Positions 39,281 to 47,776 are shown, counted from the first letter of the stretch. The stretch is 61,998 nucleotides of DNA from CAZAEL01 sp964484135 (GCA_964484135.1 CAZAEL010000007.1:1-61998); one strand, 5' to 3'. The notes: generated by a model from the sequence alone, not told the origin. Program-made: numbers and translations.

Positions 39281-41163
39281 AACGGATCGCGGCGGCCGCG
39301 GCCTGCGGCTGGGTCCTGTGGACCGCCGTCCCGCCGGCGCGGGCCGACGAAGAGTCCCGGGCGGAGCCGCCGCCGTTCCTGTCCCTGACGCGGCGTCCGG
39401 TCTCCTTGGACCGCCTGCCCACCAACGTTTCCGTGATCAGCGGGGAGGAAATCCGGCAGACCGGGGCCCACACCCTCGACGAGGCGCTGGACCTCCTGCC
39501 GGCCGCGGACGTGGGCCGGACCGGCACCCTGGGTTCTTTTTCCACCTTGCGCCTGCGCGGCGTTCCCGATCCCGCCCAGGTGCAGGTCCTGGTGGACGAC
39601 CGGCCCGTGGGCGGCGTGTCCGCCCAAGCCGCGGACCTGTCGCAGATTCCGGTGTGGGCCGTTGACCGCGTCGAAATCGTGCGCGGCGGCTCGGCCATGC
39701 TGTACGGCGCCAACACCCTGGGCGGCGCGGTGCACGTCATCACCAAACGCCACGGGGCGGACCGGCCGGAATCCTCCATCGACTGGGACATCCGTTCCTT
39801 CCTCACCCAAATTTACCGGGGGGAGGCGGGGGGCCGGGGCAAACGGGCGGACGGGCATGTGAGCGCCAGCCGGTATTTCACCAACGGCTTCCAACGGAAC
39901 GGAGACGCCCGCAACGTTTCCGTGTCCGGCAACGCGGGGTACGCTTTTGAAAACGGCGCACGGTTTTCTTTGGACCTGTCCCGTTCCGACCATGACGCCG
40001 GGGACCCCCGCGGGACCCTGATCCCCATCGCCCAATGGGACGGGAACAAAGAGCGCGTCGCGTCGGATCCCGACGGACGGATGGAGCGGGACATCAACGC
40101 CGGCCGGCTTCAAGCGGTGTTCCCGCTGGGGGGATGGGGGACGGCGCAGAGCCTTTTCTACGGCTCCCTTCAGGATGACCGCGTCCGGCCGCGGGAAGAC
40201 GCGACGCCCTCCCTCGACCGGACCCGCCGCATCGCGGGGAACGACACCCGTTTCTTTCTGCCCGGCGGCCTGACCCTGGGCGCCGCGTACGAGCGGGACC
40301 GGCAGGAAACCCGCGGCGCCGCGCCCGCCCTCCATCACGTGACCGACTGGGGGGTGTACGCCCAGGAGTCCCTGGACCTGGGCCGGCTGAGCCTGGTCCC
40401 GGCGCTGCGGCTGGACCAGCACAGCGCCTTCGGCAACGTGGTGAACCCCCGCTTCGCCGCGGTCCTGCGCCTCACGGACCGCTGGAAACTGTCCGGCACC
40501 GCGGCCCGGTCTTTCCGGGCCCCCTCCTTCGACGAGCTTTTTCCTTCCGGCGCCCTCGGCGGCAACCCGGACCTCCGCCCGGAGACGGCCTGGACCTATG
40601 ACCTCGGGCTCGGGTTCCGGCCCGCGGAAAAAACGTACATCAACGTGACCGGCTTCCACACGCGTTTGCGGGAGAGGATCGCGCCCGCGGCGACCGCGTA
40701 CGAAAACGCGTCCCGGGCGGAAATCAGCGGGGCGGAGGTGGAGGCCGAGGTCCAAGCCGGGCCCTTCCGCCAGAGGCTCAACTACGCGTACCAGCGGGCC
40801 GTGGGCGGCGCCGCGGCCTCGGGCCGCTTCGTGCCCCTGCGGCTCACCCCCCGGCACATCGCCAACCTTCAGCTGACGTGGACCACGGCGCGGCGGTGGA
40901 GCCTGACCAGCACCCTCCAATACGTGCACAAGCGGTTCCAGTTGGACGACGAACAGGGGCTTGTTCTTCCTTCGCGCGCGCTGTGGGGTCTGCGGGCGGC
41001 CAAAAAAATCCTCGGGGCGGAGCTGTACTTCGCCGCGGACAACCTTTTGGACAAACGCCATGCCGAAGCTTTCGGGTCCCATCCCGCCACCTCGGCCCCC
41101 ACCTTCCTGCCCCAGCCCGGACGCACCCTGCGGGGGGGGCTCCACATCCGGTTCACGGACTGA
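39277..41163 (+). CDS. TonB-dependent receptor (second receptor of the corrinoid operon)
   Basis: A 628-residue outer-membrane receptor: signal peptide (~1-26, VPPARA), plug motifs SVISGEEIRQTGAHTLDEAL, TLRLRGVPDPAQVQVLVDD, VEIVRGGSAMLYGANTLGGAVHVI, a barrel with ARSFRAPSFDELFP and NPDLRPETAW, and C-terminal NLLDKRHAE. The final residues are IRFTD. An obvious TonB box is not seen. Start is GTG at 39277, coupled to the previous gene. Ligand unknown; a corrinoid or cofactor precursor is likely from position. Confidence 0.88.
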   Translation: MKRIAAAAACGWVLWTAVPPARADEESRAEPPPFLSLTRRPVSLDRLPTNVSVISGEEIRQTGAHTLDEALDLLPAADVGRTGTLGSFSTLRLRGVPDPAQVQVLVDDRPVGGVSAQAADLSQIPVWAVDRVEIVRGGSAMLYGANTLGGAVHVITKRHGADRPESSIDWDIRSFLTQIYRGEAGGRGKRADGHVSASRYFTNGFQRNGDARNVSVSGNAGYAFENGARFSLDLSRSDHDAGDPRGTLIPIAQWDGNKERVASDPDGRMERDINAGRLQAVFPLGGWGTAQSLFYGSLQDDRVRPREDATPSLDRTRRIAGNDTRFFLPGGLTLGAAYERDRQETRGAAPALHHVTDWGVYAQESLDLGRLSLVPALRLDQHSAFGNVVNPRFAAVLRLTDRWKLSGTAARSFRAPSFDELFPSGALGGNPDLRPETAWTYDLGLGFRPAEKTYINVTGFHTRLRERIAPAATAYENASRAEISGAEVEAEVQAGPFRQRLNYAYQRAVGGAAASGRFVPLRLTPRHIANLQLTWTTARRWSLTSTLQYVHKRFQLDDEQGLVLPSRALWGLRAAKKILGAELYFAADNLLDKRHAEAFGSHPATSAPTFLPQPGRTLRGGLHIRFTD

Positions 41164-41201
41164 CCGCGCCGGGCCCCGGCCCGGGAAAAAGGGGCGGGCG
41201 C

Positions 41202-41230
41202 TTCTTTTCGGGCTTGCAAGCTGGTAGAAT
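41202..41230 (+). promoter_or_regulatory. Promoter in front of the secreted cupin-like gene
   Basis: Extended -10 TGGTAGAAT (TAGAAT 41225-41230) with a weak TTCTTT 17 bases upstream, ten bases before the ATG. Confidence 0.5.
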
Positions 41231-41239
41231 CTGAAGGAC

Positions 41240-42196
41240 ATGGATCCCTTGCGCCGAAACCTTTTGGCGGCGTCCGCCGCCGTCCTGCTGTGCGGGGGGG
41301 CCGGACGGCTTTGCCCGGCCCAAGCCGCGCCCGCGGCCCAGGACAAGGTGTTCCTCGCCAAGAAGCAGGAGATCCTGCTCCTGGCCATGGAAAGGACCCG
41401 CGCCGCCCACCACGACTACCAAAGGACCCTCAAGACCGGCGAGAACCGCATCCGGGATCTCCACGAGAACTACAAGATCGCGGGCAGCACGCCGCCCACG
41501 GCCCTGGACGGGGACGTGCAGGAGCTGTCCATGGCCACGCAGAAGGTGCGCCTGCGGCGTTCCCGCGGCCGGGACGTGCCGCCGGACCCGGCGGCGCAGC
41601 GGCTGATCGAGCTTTATTGGGAGGAGTACAAGCGGGATTACGAGGCGCTGACCCGGGAGGTTCCCCTCCAGCGGGAGGCGGGCGTTTCGGACGGCCAGCT
41701 GTATTGGGCGATCATGAAAAAGTTCGCGGACCTGCGCGCCCGGACCCAGCAGAAGCTGGTCCACAACGCCCCCCCGGGGCAGTCCAGCCTGGACGAGGTG
41801 CTGCTCAAGAACGAATGGGGCCTGCTCAAATCGCTGGAGAGGCTCCCCGTCCGGACCCGCGGCCGCGTCGCCTGCGTGGTGGCGCCGGGGGAACACACGC
41901 GCCAGGTGAACGTGGACATCGCCCCTTTCTACCATTCCCAGGGCCTCCTGCCGACCCAGTCGCCGCAGGCCGTGGGCGCCTTCACCGTGCCCGCGGGGTG
42001 CCGGACCGTGACCCAGAGGGAATCCGGCCGCAAGGTCATTTTCCGCGTGAGCCGCGGCAAAGGGATGGCGTACATCGGCTCCTCGGACAAGGAGATCAGC
42101 TACGGCTATTTGCTGGTCCCGCCGGACGTCCCCTATTACATCGAGAACGTCACGGGGGAGCCCCTGGACCTGGAGTTCGTGGCCCTGCCGGGCTGA
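41240..42196 (+). CDS. Secreted cupin-like protein, unknown
   Basis: A 318-residue exported protein. The N-terminus (RRNLLAASAAVLLCGGAG to the Ala-rich AQAAPAAQ) looks like a signal peptide; Arg-Arg is not a clear Tat motif. Residues ~35-200 are helical and charged (AMERTRAAHHDYQRTLK; KKFADLRARTQQKL). The C-terminal ~75 residues look like a cupin barrel: VTQRESGRKVIFRVSRG and LVPPDVPYYIENVTGEPLDL mirror the second cupin motif, although metal His residues are largely absent. Ends eleven bases before folB. Confidence 0.65.
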   Translation: MDPLRRNLLAASAAVLLCGGAGRLCPAQAAPAAQDKVFLAKKQEILLLAMERTRAAHHDYQRTLKTGENRIRDLHENYKIAGSTPPTALDGDVQELSMATQKVRLRRSRGRDVPPDPAAQRLIELYWEEYKRDYEALTREVPLQREAGVSDGQLYWAIMKKFADLRARTQQKLVHNAPPGQSSLDEVLLKNEWGLLKSLERLPVRTRGRVACVVAPGEHTRQVNVDIAPFYHSQGLLPTQSPQAVGAFTVPAGCRTVTQRESGRKVIFRVSRGKGMAYIGSSDKEISYGYLLVPPDVPYYIENVTGEPLDLEFVALPG

Positions 42197-42206
42197 GGGG
42201 GAAAAC

Positions 42207-42566
42207 ATGGACAGGATTTTCCTGCGGGACATCGAACTGCACATGCGCGTGGGGTGCACCGCCCGGGAGAGGGCCTTTCCCCAGCGGCTTTGGATGGACG
42301 TGGATTTGGAGCTGCCCCTGAAGGCGGCCGGGGCCCGGGACGACCTGAGGAAGACCGTGGATTACGCGGCCGTGGCGGAACGGGTGCGGCGCGCGGTGGA
42401 ACCCCGGGCCTTCCGGCTGATCGAGGCCGTGGCCGAGGCCGCGGCGCGGGCCGCTCTGCGGGACGGGCGGATCAAGCGCGCGACCGTCCGCGTCCGGAAG
42501 AGCGTGCTGCCGGGCATGGACCACGCGGGGGTGGAAATTACAAGACCGGAAGAAGAAAGCCAATAG
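42207..42566 (+). CDS. folB: Dihydroneopterin aldolase
   Basis: A 119-residue FolB: IFLRDIELHMRVGCTARER, PQRLWMDVDLELPL, DYAAVAERVRR, FRLIEAVAEAAARA with the active-site Glu, and TVRVRKSVLPG. It converts dihydroneopterin to hydroxymethyl-dihydropterin in folate biosynthesis. The convergent neighbour is queD; both gene ends run into the same word-repeat region. Confidence 0.93.
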   Translation: MDRIFLRDIELHMRVGCTARERAFPQRLWMDVDLELPLKAAGARDDLRKTVDYAAVAERVRRAVEPRAFRLIEAVAEAAARAALRDGRIKRATVRVRKSVLPGMDHAGVEITRPEEESQ

Positions 42567-42664
42567 AATGCCCCGGAAAGCCAAAGAGCGGGACAGTGCA
42601 AGACAAAGTGTATTATTAGCCTTCCCCGACCTTCTTTAACTTTCTTTGGCCTTCATTGGCTATA
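42551..42664. repeat. Stuttered-word region between convergent folB and queD
   Basis: Plus strand from folB: AGAAGAAAGCCAATAG, GGAAAGCCAAAGAGCGGG; minus strand from queD: TAGCCAATGAAGGCCAAAG, AAAGTTAAAGAAGG. Both genes end in codons for Ser-Gln followed by a stop made by the shared AGCCAAT word. The two sides are similar enough to pair loosely, possibly a bidirectional terminator. Confidence 0.55.
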
Positions 42665-43054
42665 AGTCGCATAGGACTTGTCCGTTTCCCATAGGGTGAC
42701 GCGGGTCACGGGCAGCCCTTTTTTCCGGGCGATCCGGAAGATTTCCCGGGCGATGGTTTCGGCCGTGGGGTTGTCGTCGAAGAGATAAAGGGGTTCCCCC
42801 AGCTTTCGCAATACCGCGGCCAGGGGGTCGTCCTTCCGCAGCAGCATCTGATGGTCCAGCCGCTCGTCGATCCAGGTCTGCAGGCGTTGCTTGATTTCCT
42901 CGAAGTCCATGACCATGCCCCGTTTGTCCAGGCGGCGGGTGGACAGCTCCACCTCCACGCGGCCGTTGTGTCCGTGCGGATGGCGGCATTTCCCCCTGTA
43001 ATCCATGAGACGGTGTCCGTAGCAGAATTGGATTTCGCGAGTGACTTTGAACAT
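42653..43054 (-). CDS. queD: 6-pyruvoyl/6-carboxy-tetrahydropterin synthase family (QueD-like)
   Basis: A 133-residue T-fold enzyme. Zinc ligands: His in CYGHRL and the HGHN pair; the preceding KCRHPHGHN keeps the catalytic Cys. DFEEIKQRL, NPTAETIAREIF and RVTLWET are standard. QueD acts early in queuosine synthesis; a PTPS role in folate or pterin metabolism is the alternative, made plausible by the adjacent folB. The ATG at 43054 has GGGGGAA upstream; an upstream GTG is not favoured. Confidence 0.9.
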   Translation of the reverse strand: MFKVTREIQFCYGHRLMDYRGKCRHPHGHNGRVEVELSTRRLDKRGMVMDFEEIKQRLQTWIDERLDHQMLLRKDDPLAAVLRKLGEPLYLFDDNPTAETIAREIFRIARKKGLPVTRVTLWETDKSYATYSQ

Positions 43055-43137
43055 GGGTTCCCCCGGGGCTTTCAAAAGAGTGTTTATGCTATTATATGAA
43101 AAGAAAGAGGGCTTTATGGCCGGGAGGGCGGATCATC

Positions 43138-43329
43138 ATGAACCGAGCCGAAAAAATAGGGGCGTGGGTTTTGGGGGGCGCGATTTTCGCGGGTCTTTTT
43201 TACGTGATTTACACCTCTTTTTCGCCCGCGTACCCCGTGGAAGAGCCTTTGGCCGGGGAGCCGTCGGATCCGGGACTGGACTTGGAAGAGGAAACGCCCG
43301 TGGTGTCAGACGCCCCGCCGTCCCGGTAA
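43138..43329 (+). CDS. Small single-pass membrane protein
   Basis: A 63-residue protein: short basic N-terminus, one hydrophobic helix (AWVLGGAIFAGLFYVIYTSF, ~9-28), then an acidic Pro-rich tail rich in Glu and Asp. The start ATG 43138 has GGAGG fifteen bases before it; ATG 43096 in the same frame is an alternative. No family recognised. It precedes the conserved unknown at 43372. Confidence 0.55.
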   Translation: MNRAEKIGAWVLGGAIFAGLFYVIYTSFSPAYPVEEPLAGEPSDPGLDLEEETPVVSDAPPSR

Positions 43330-43371
43330 TCCCCTTTTCTCATTCGTTCCTCTGTCGATGAAAGACCCGCG

Positions 43372-44052
43372 GTGAATACGTACAAAAAATTCGAGGAAAT
43401 CATGCGGCAGACCCAGGTGGTCCGTTTCCCGCGCCACCGTCTGGCCACCTTCGGGTCCACGGAAATCCAGTACAACCTGGTGACCTCCCTTTCCCTCCTG
43501 CCGCCCATGGCCACCCTGCGCACGGGCCAGGTCACGGCCGCCAAGCCCCAGATCCTCACGCCCGAGGCGCTCTCCCGGCGGTTCGAGGGGTTCGGCCCCA
43601 ACGCCGACCGCTTCGAACGGTGGCTCAAGGACCATTTTCAGGACGCGTTCCGCGGGGTGGAGTACACCTTTCAACACCGGCTCCACTCCACAGAACCCCA
43701 CCGCCTGGACGCGCGCGAGCTGGCGCGCAACATCCAGAAAGACCTGGACGAGCGCGGCGTGGCGCGGGCCGCCGTGATCCGCGGGCCGGAGGAGGGGTGG
43801 CAGTTGAGCCTGATGCGGTTCATCTTGGAGGAAACCTCCCAATCCTTCCCGGCCAACGTGCGCGAGCTGGAGGAGAGAGGCCTCTTCGACCCGGCCCAGG
43901 CGGACATCAACCGGCGCCGGCGCGAGATCGAAGTCCTGTTCCAACAGGCCCGCCAAGACCCGGCGCGGGTCAAGGACCTGGCGCGGAAGCTCCAGGAGTA
44001 CCGCTGGTTCGACGAGTATCAGGACCGTTTTTTCGCGCTGGTGGGAAGATGA
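43372..44052 (+). CDS. Conserved hypothetical protein
   Basis: A 226-residue soluble protein with GTG start. The N-terminal RLATFGSTEIQYNLVTSLS and central LSRRFEGFGPNADRFERWLKDHF look like a conserved domain of unknown function seen near small RNA or DNA metabolism genes in several uncultured phyla; I do not know its role. The C-terminal half is helical and charged (REIEVLFQQARQ, KLQEYRWFDEYQDRFF). A terminator follows at 44098. Confidence 0.7.
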   Translation: MNTYKKFEEIMRQTQVVRFPRHRLATFGSTEIQYNLVTSLSLLPPMATLRTGQVTAAKPQILTPEALSRRFEGFGPNADRFERWLKDHFQDAFRGVEYTFQHRLHSTEPHRLDARELARNIQKDLDERGVARAAVIRGPEEGWQLSLMRFILEETSQSFPANVRELEERGLFDPAQADINRRRREIEVLFQQARQDPARVKDLARKLQEYRWFDEYQDRFFALVGR

Positions 44053-44097
44053 CCGCCCCGCGGCCGGGCCGCCGGTCTCGCTGAGGATTTGAACGAC

Positions 44098-44122
44098 ACC
44101 CTGCCCGGCGCAGGGTTTTTTT
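44098..44122 (+). terminator. Rho-independent terminator
   Basis: ACCCTGC, five-base loop, GCAGGGT followed by TTTTTT. Ends the transcript of the conserved hypothetical gene before the aldolase homologue. Confidence 0.85.
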
Positions 44123-44149
44123 GCGAAGGCATCGAGGGAAGGGGGACGC

Positions 44150-44809
44150 ATGGGAAATGTCGGCAAGATTCTTTGGCCTCGGGAAAAAGCGCTGGAATGG
44201 GTCCGTTTGCACCGCCTGACCGCGGTGATCCGCGCCCGCAACGCCGTCCAGGCCCAGCAGGCGGTGGAGGCGGCGTGCCGCGGCGGCTTCAAGCTGGTGG
44301 AGGTGCCCATGACCCTGGTGGGGGCCGCGGACGTCATCCGGGAATTTTTCCGGCGTCCCGGCCTCCTGGTGGGCGCGGGCGCGGTCCTCACGGAAAAGAG
44401 CGCCGGCGACGCCCTGGACTGCGGCGCCCAATTCCTGATGACGCCCCACACGGACCCCGCCGTCCTCAAACTGGCCAAACGCCGCAAGGTCCTTTGCGGC
44501 GCGGGCTGCCTGACGCCCACGGAGGTGGTCCGCGCCTGGTCCCTGGGCGCCGACCTGGTCCGGATCTTCCCGGTCGGCTCCGTGGGCGGGCCGGAATACG
44601 TCCAGTTCCTGAAGGAACCCTTCCCGGACATCCCCCTCATGCCCGCGGGCGGGGTCACCCTGCAGAACCTGAGGGATTACCTGCTGGCCGGCGCCACGGC
44701 CGTGGGCGTCTCCCGGGACCTTTTCGGCGACGGCTCCGCCGCGGAGGTGCGTTGGGCCGACGTCACGGCCCGGGCCCGGCAGTACCAGGAGATCCTGCAG
44801 AAGATCTGA
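44150..44809 (+). CDS. KDPG/KHG aldolase family protein lacking the Schiff-base lysine
   Basis: A 219-residue TIM-barrel protein homologous to Eda. LTAVIRARNAVQAQQAVEA, FKLVEVPMT (with the catalytic Glu), LVGAGAVLTEKSA, MTPHTDPAVLKLAK and LTPTEVVRAWSLGA align well with the family. The active-site stretch that normally reads xK(L/F)FPA is LVRIFPVGSVGG, so the Schiff-base Lys is Arg. A standard Entner-Doudoroff aldolase function is therefore doubtful; other 2-oxo-acid lyase, binding or regulatory roles are possible. AAGGGGG precedes the ATG. Confidence 0.8.
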   Translation: MGNVGKILWPREKALEWVRLHRLTAVIRARNAVQAQQAVEAACRGGFKLVEVPMTLVGAADVIREFFRRPGLLVGAGAVLTEKSAGDALDCGAQFLMTPHTDPAVLKLAKRRKVLCGAGCLTPTEVVRAWSLGADLVRIFPVGSVGGPEYVQFLKEPFPDIPLMPAGGVTLQNLRDYLLAGATAVGVSRDLFGDGSAAEVRWADVTARARQYQEILQKI

Positions 44810-44896
44810 GGGTTTCCCCAGTCGGCGGGCCGGGGTTTCCGCGATCGTCCTTCCCTTCCGGAGCGTCTTCCTTTCCCGGAACAGCCCGTTTTTTCC

Positions 44897-46336
44897 ATGC
44901 CTCCCCCGCTTGAAAAAATAGACGATTACCGCTGGCGGGTTCCCCGCGCGGGAGACATGCGCGTGGAAGGCGTCATTTACGCGGACGAGCCCATGGTCCG
45001 GCACATCCTGGACGAGAAAGCCGCGGAGCAGGTGGCCAACGTGGCCTGCCTGCCGGGGATCGTGGGGGCCTCTTTGGCCATGCCGGACATCCATTGGGGG
45101 TACGGCTTCCCCATCGGCGGCGTGGCCGCGGTGTCGGTGGACGAGGGCGTGATCTCTCCGGGCGGCATCGGGTACGACATCTCCTGCGGCGTCCGGCTGC
45201 TCAGGACCCGTCTTTCGGTCAAGGACCTGGAACGCCGGCAGGAGCCCCTGGCCGACGCGTTGTTCCACAACGTGCCCTCCGGCGTGGGGTCCACCGGCCG
45301 CCTGCGGTTGTCCGAGGAGGACGTGCGGCGGGTTTTCCGGCAGGGGGCCCGTTGGGCCGTGGAGCGGGGGCTGGGGGAGGGCGAGGACCTGGAGGCCTGC
45401 GAGGACGGAGGGGTCCTTGACACCGCGGACCCGGCGCTCCCCGGCGCGCGGGCCGCGGCCCGGGGACGGGAGCAGCTGGGCACGCTGGGAAGCGGCAACC
45501 ATTTTTTGGAGGTCCAGCGGGTGGAAGAGGTTTTCGAGCCCGACGTCGCGTCCGCGTTCGGCCTCTTCCCCGGACAGATCACGGTCATGATCCACACCGG
45601 CTCCCGCGGCTGCGGGTACCAGATTTGCGAGGATTTCCTGGCGGTCATGCAGGCGGCGGCGCGCAAGTACGGCTTCTCCCTGCCGGACCGCCAGCTCTGC
45701 TGCGCGCCTTTCTCCTCGCCCGAGGGGCAAGATTACTTCGGCGCCATGTCCGCGGGCGCCAACTACGCCCGGGCCAACCGCCAGGCCATCACCCATTGGG
45801 TCCGGGAGACGTTCCTGCGCGTTTTCGGCGTTTCGCCGCGGGACCTGGGCATGGAGGTGGTGTACGACGTCTGCCACAACATCGGCAAAATCGAGGAGCA
45901 CGGGGTGAACGGCCGCCGCGTCAAGGTCTGCGTCCACCGCAAGGGCGCCACGCGGGCCTTCCCCGCCGGACACCCGGAGGTGCCGGAGCCGTACAGGGCC
46001 GTGGGCCAGCCCGTGTTGATCCCCGGCACCATGGGCACGGCCTCGTACGTGGCCGTGGGCACGGAGCGGGCCCTGGCGGAAACCTTCGGCACCACCTGCC
46101 ACGGCGCGGGCCGCCGTCTGTCCCGCAAGGAAGCCTCCCGGAGGGTGGAGGGCCGCCGGCTGCAGGAGGAGCTCAAGGCGCGGGGGATCCTGGTGCGGTC
46201 CGCCTCCTGGAAGGGGCTGGCCGAAGAGGCCCCTTCCGCGTACAAGGACGTGGACGACGTGGTGGAGGTGTGCCACCGGGCCGGGCTCTCCCGGAAGGTG
46301 GCGCGGCTGCGGCCCCTGGTCGTGGTGAAGGGGTAG
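44897..46336 (+). CDS. rtcB: RNA-splicing ligase RtcB
   Basis: A 479-residue tRNA/RNA ligase that joins 2',3'-cyclic-phosphate or 3'-phosphate ends to 5'-OH ends with GTP and Mn2+. Signatures: MPDIHWGYGFPIGGVAA, PGGIGYDISCGVRLL (metal Cys), LGSGNHFLEVQ, IHTGSRGCG, and TTCHGAGR with the guanylated His. Full length. No archease or RtcA gene is adjacent. The stop is followed by a GC hairpin without a T run. Confidence 0.96.
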   Translation: MPPPLEKIDDYRWRVPRAGDMRVEGVIYADEPMVRHILDEKAAEQVANVACLPGIVGASLAMPDIHWGYGFPIGGVAAVSVDEGVISPGGIGYDISCGVRLLRTRLSVKDLERRQEPLADALFHNVPSGVGSTGRLRLSEEDVRRVFRQGARWAVERGLGEGEDLEACEDGGVLDTADPALPGARAAARGREQLGTLGSGNHFLEVQRVEEVFEPDVASAFGLFPGQITVMIHTGSRGCGYQICEDFLAVMQAAARKYGFSLPDRQLCCAPFSSPEGQDYFGAMSAGANYARANRQAITHWVRETFLRVFGVSPRDLGMEVVYDVCHNIGKIEEHGVNGRRVKVCVHRKGATRAFPAGHPEVPEPYRAVGQPVLIPGTMGTASYVAVGTERALAETFGTTCHGAGRRLSRKEASRRVEGRRLQEELKARGILVRSASWKGLAEEAPSAYKDVDDVVEVCHRAGLSRKVARLRPLVVVKG

Positions 46337-46344
46337 CCCCGGCT

Positions 46345-46373
46345 TTGCCGGGGAAAAAGAATTCTGTTAATAT
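46345..46373 (+). promoter_or_regulatory. Promoter of serS
   Basis: TTGCCG (46345-46350), a 17-base spacer and TAATAT (46368-46373). The -35 overlaps the GC hairpin behind rtcB; the serS ATG is 39 bases after the -10. No T-box or leader peptide is visible in the short leader. Confidence 0.55.
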
Positions 46374-46411
46374 GGAAATCCTTGCTTCTTTCTTGACGGG
46401 GGAGATCGTCC

Positions 46412-47764
46412 ATGCTCGACATTAAAACGCTCCGGACCCAGCCGGAGGCGGTCCGCGAAGGCCTGCGAAGGCGGGGCGGGCGCTATCTGCCCGCGCTGGA
46501 GGACGTGCTGGCCGCGGACGGGGACTGGCGGAAGATCAACGCCGAGGCGGACGCCCTGCGGACCCGGCGCAACCGGGCGGCGGACGAGATCGGCCGCCTG
46601 AAACGGGAAAAGAAAGACGCCTCCGGGATTCTCAAGGAGATGGAGGAGCTCAAGGCGCGGCTCAAGGAGCTGGAGGAGAAGGCCAAAACCCTGGAGGCGC
46701 GCGTCCAGGACGGCCTCCTGGGGATCCCCAACCTGCCGGACGGCTCCGTGCCCCCGGGGAAGGGGCCGGACGAGAACCCGGTGGTGCGTGCCTGGGGGAA
46801 AAAACCGGCCTTTTCCTTCCCGGTCCGGGACCATCAGGAAGTGGGGGAAGGCCTGGGGATCCTGGACTTCGGCAGGGCGGCGAAGCTCTCCGGGGCCCGT
46901 TTCGCCCTGCTCCTCGGAGAGGGCGCCCGGCTGGAGCGGGCCCTGATCCAGTTCATGCTGGACCTGCACACGCGGGAACACGGATACACGGAGGTCTTCC
47001 CTCCGTTCCTGGTGAACCGGACCACCATGACGGGCACGGGGCAGCTGCCCAAGTTCGAGGAGGAGCTGTACGCCTGCCGGGAGGACGACCTCTTTTTGAT
47101 CCCCACGGCCGAGGTGCCCCTGACCAACCTTTTCCGCGACGAGACCTTGGAGGAAGACGCCCTGCCCAGGGCCCTCTGCGCGCACACCGCCTGTTTCCGG
47201 CGGGAGGCCGGCTCCTACGGGAAGGACACGCGCGGGCTCATCCGCAACCATCAATTCAACAAGATCGAGCTGGTGCGCTTCGCGCGGCCCGAGGATTCGC
47301 TGCGGGAGCTGGAAATTTTGACAGGGCACGCGGAGGAGGTCTTGCGGCGGCTGAAACTTCCTTACCGGGTGGTGGAGCTGTGCGCCGGGGACCTGGGTTT
47401 TTCGTCGGCCAAGACCTACGACCTGGAGGTGTGGATGCCGGGCGACGGCGCCGGCCAGAAGTCCCGCGAGGGAGCGGCTGATCGGTCCGCGGCGGAGGGC
47501 CGGGGCGCGCCCGGCGCCTGGCGGGAGATTTCCTCCTGCTCCACCTTCACGGACTACCAGGCCCGCCGCATCGGGGTCCGGGTCAAGCGCAAGGACGGCT
47601 CCCGGGCCCTGGTCCACACCCTCAACGGCTCCGGCGTGGCCGTGGGCCGCGTCATGGCCGCCATCCTTGAAAATTTCCAACAGCCGGACGGAACGGTCGC
47701 CGTTCCGGAAGCCTTGAAGGCGTATATGGGGACGGACCGCTTGGCCCCCAGACGGCTCTTCTGA
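46412..47764 (+). CDS. serS: Seryl-tRNA synthetase
   Basis: A 450-residue class II synthetase. N-terminal coiled-coil arm (~30-105) for tRNA binding; motif 2 FRREAGSYGKDTRGLIRNHQF; IPTAEVPLTNL; motif 3 near LNGSGVAVGR. Between EVWMPG and WREISSCSTF there is an extra Gly/Ala/Arg-rich insertion of about 25 residues (347-372), where other SerRS proteins have about four. This is near the active-site rim. Codon use is like the neighbours and the frame is open, so it is not an obvious error. Confidence 0.95.
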   Translation: MLDIKTLRTQPEAVREGLRRRGGRYLPALEDVLAADGDWRKINAEADALRTRRNRAADEIGRLKREKKDASGILKEMEELKARLKELEEKAKTLEARVQDGLLGIPNLPDGSVPPGKGPDENPVVRAWGKKPAFSFPVRDHQEVGEGLGILDFGRAAKLSGARFALLLGEGARLERALIQFMLDLHTREHGYTEVFPPFLVNRTTMTGTGQLPKFEEELYACREDDLFLIPTAEVPLTNLFRDETLEEDALPRALCAHTACFRREAGSYGKDTRGLIRNHQFNKIELVRFARPEDSLRELEILTGHAEEVLRRLKLPYRVVELCAGDLGFSSAKTYDLEVWMPGDGAGQKSREGAADRSAAEGRGAPGAWREISSCSTFTDYQARRIGVRVKRKDGSRALVHTLNGSGVAVGRVMAAILENFQQPDGTVAVPEALKAYMGTDRLAPRRLF

Positions 47765-47776
47765 GAGGGCGCCGGC

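Noticed and set aside
46337..46411. T-box or terminator before serS
   Set aside because: The leader is under 40 bases after the promoter and has no T-box motif; the CCCCGGC/GCCGGGG hairpin is followed by A rather than T residues.
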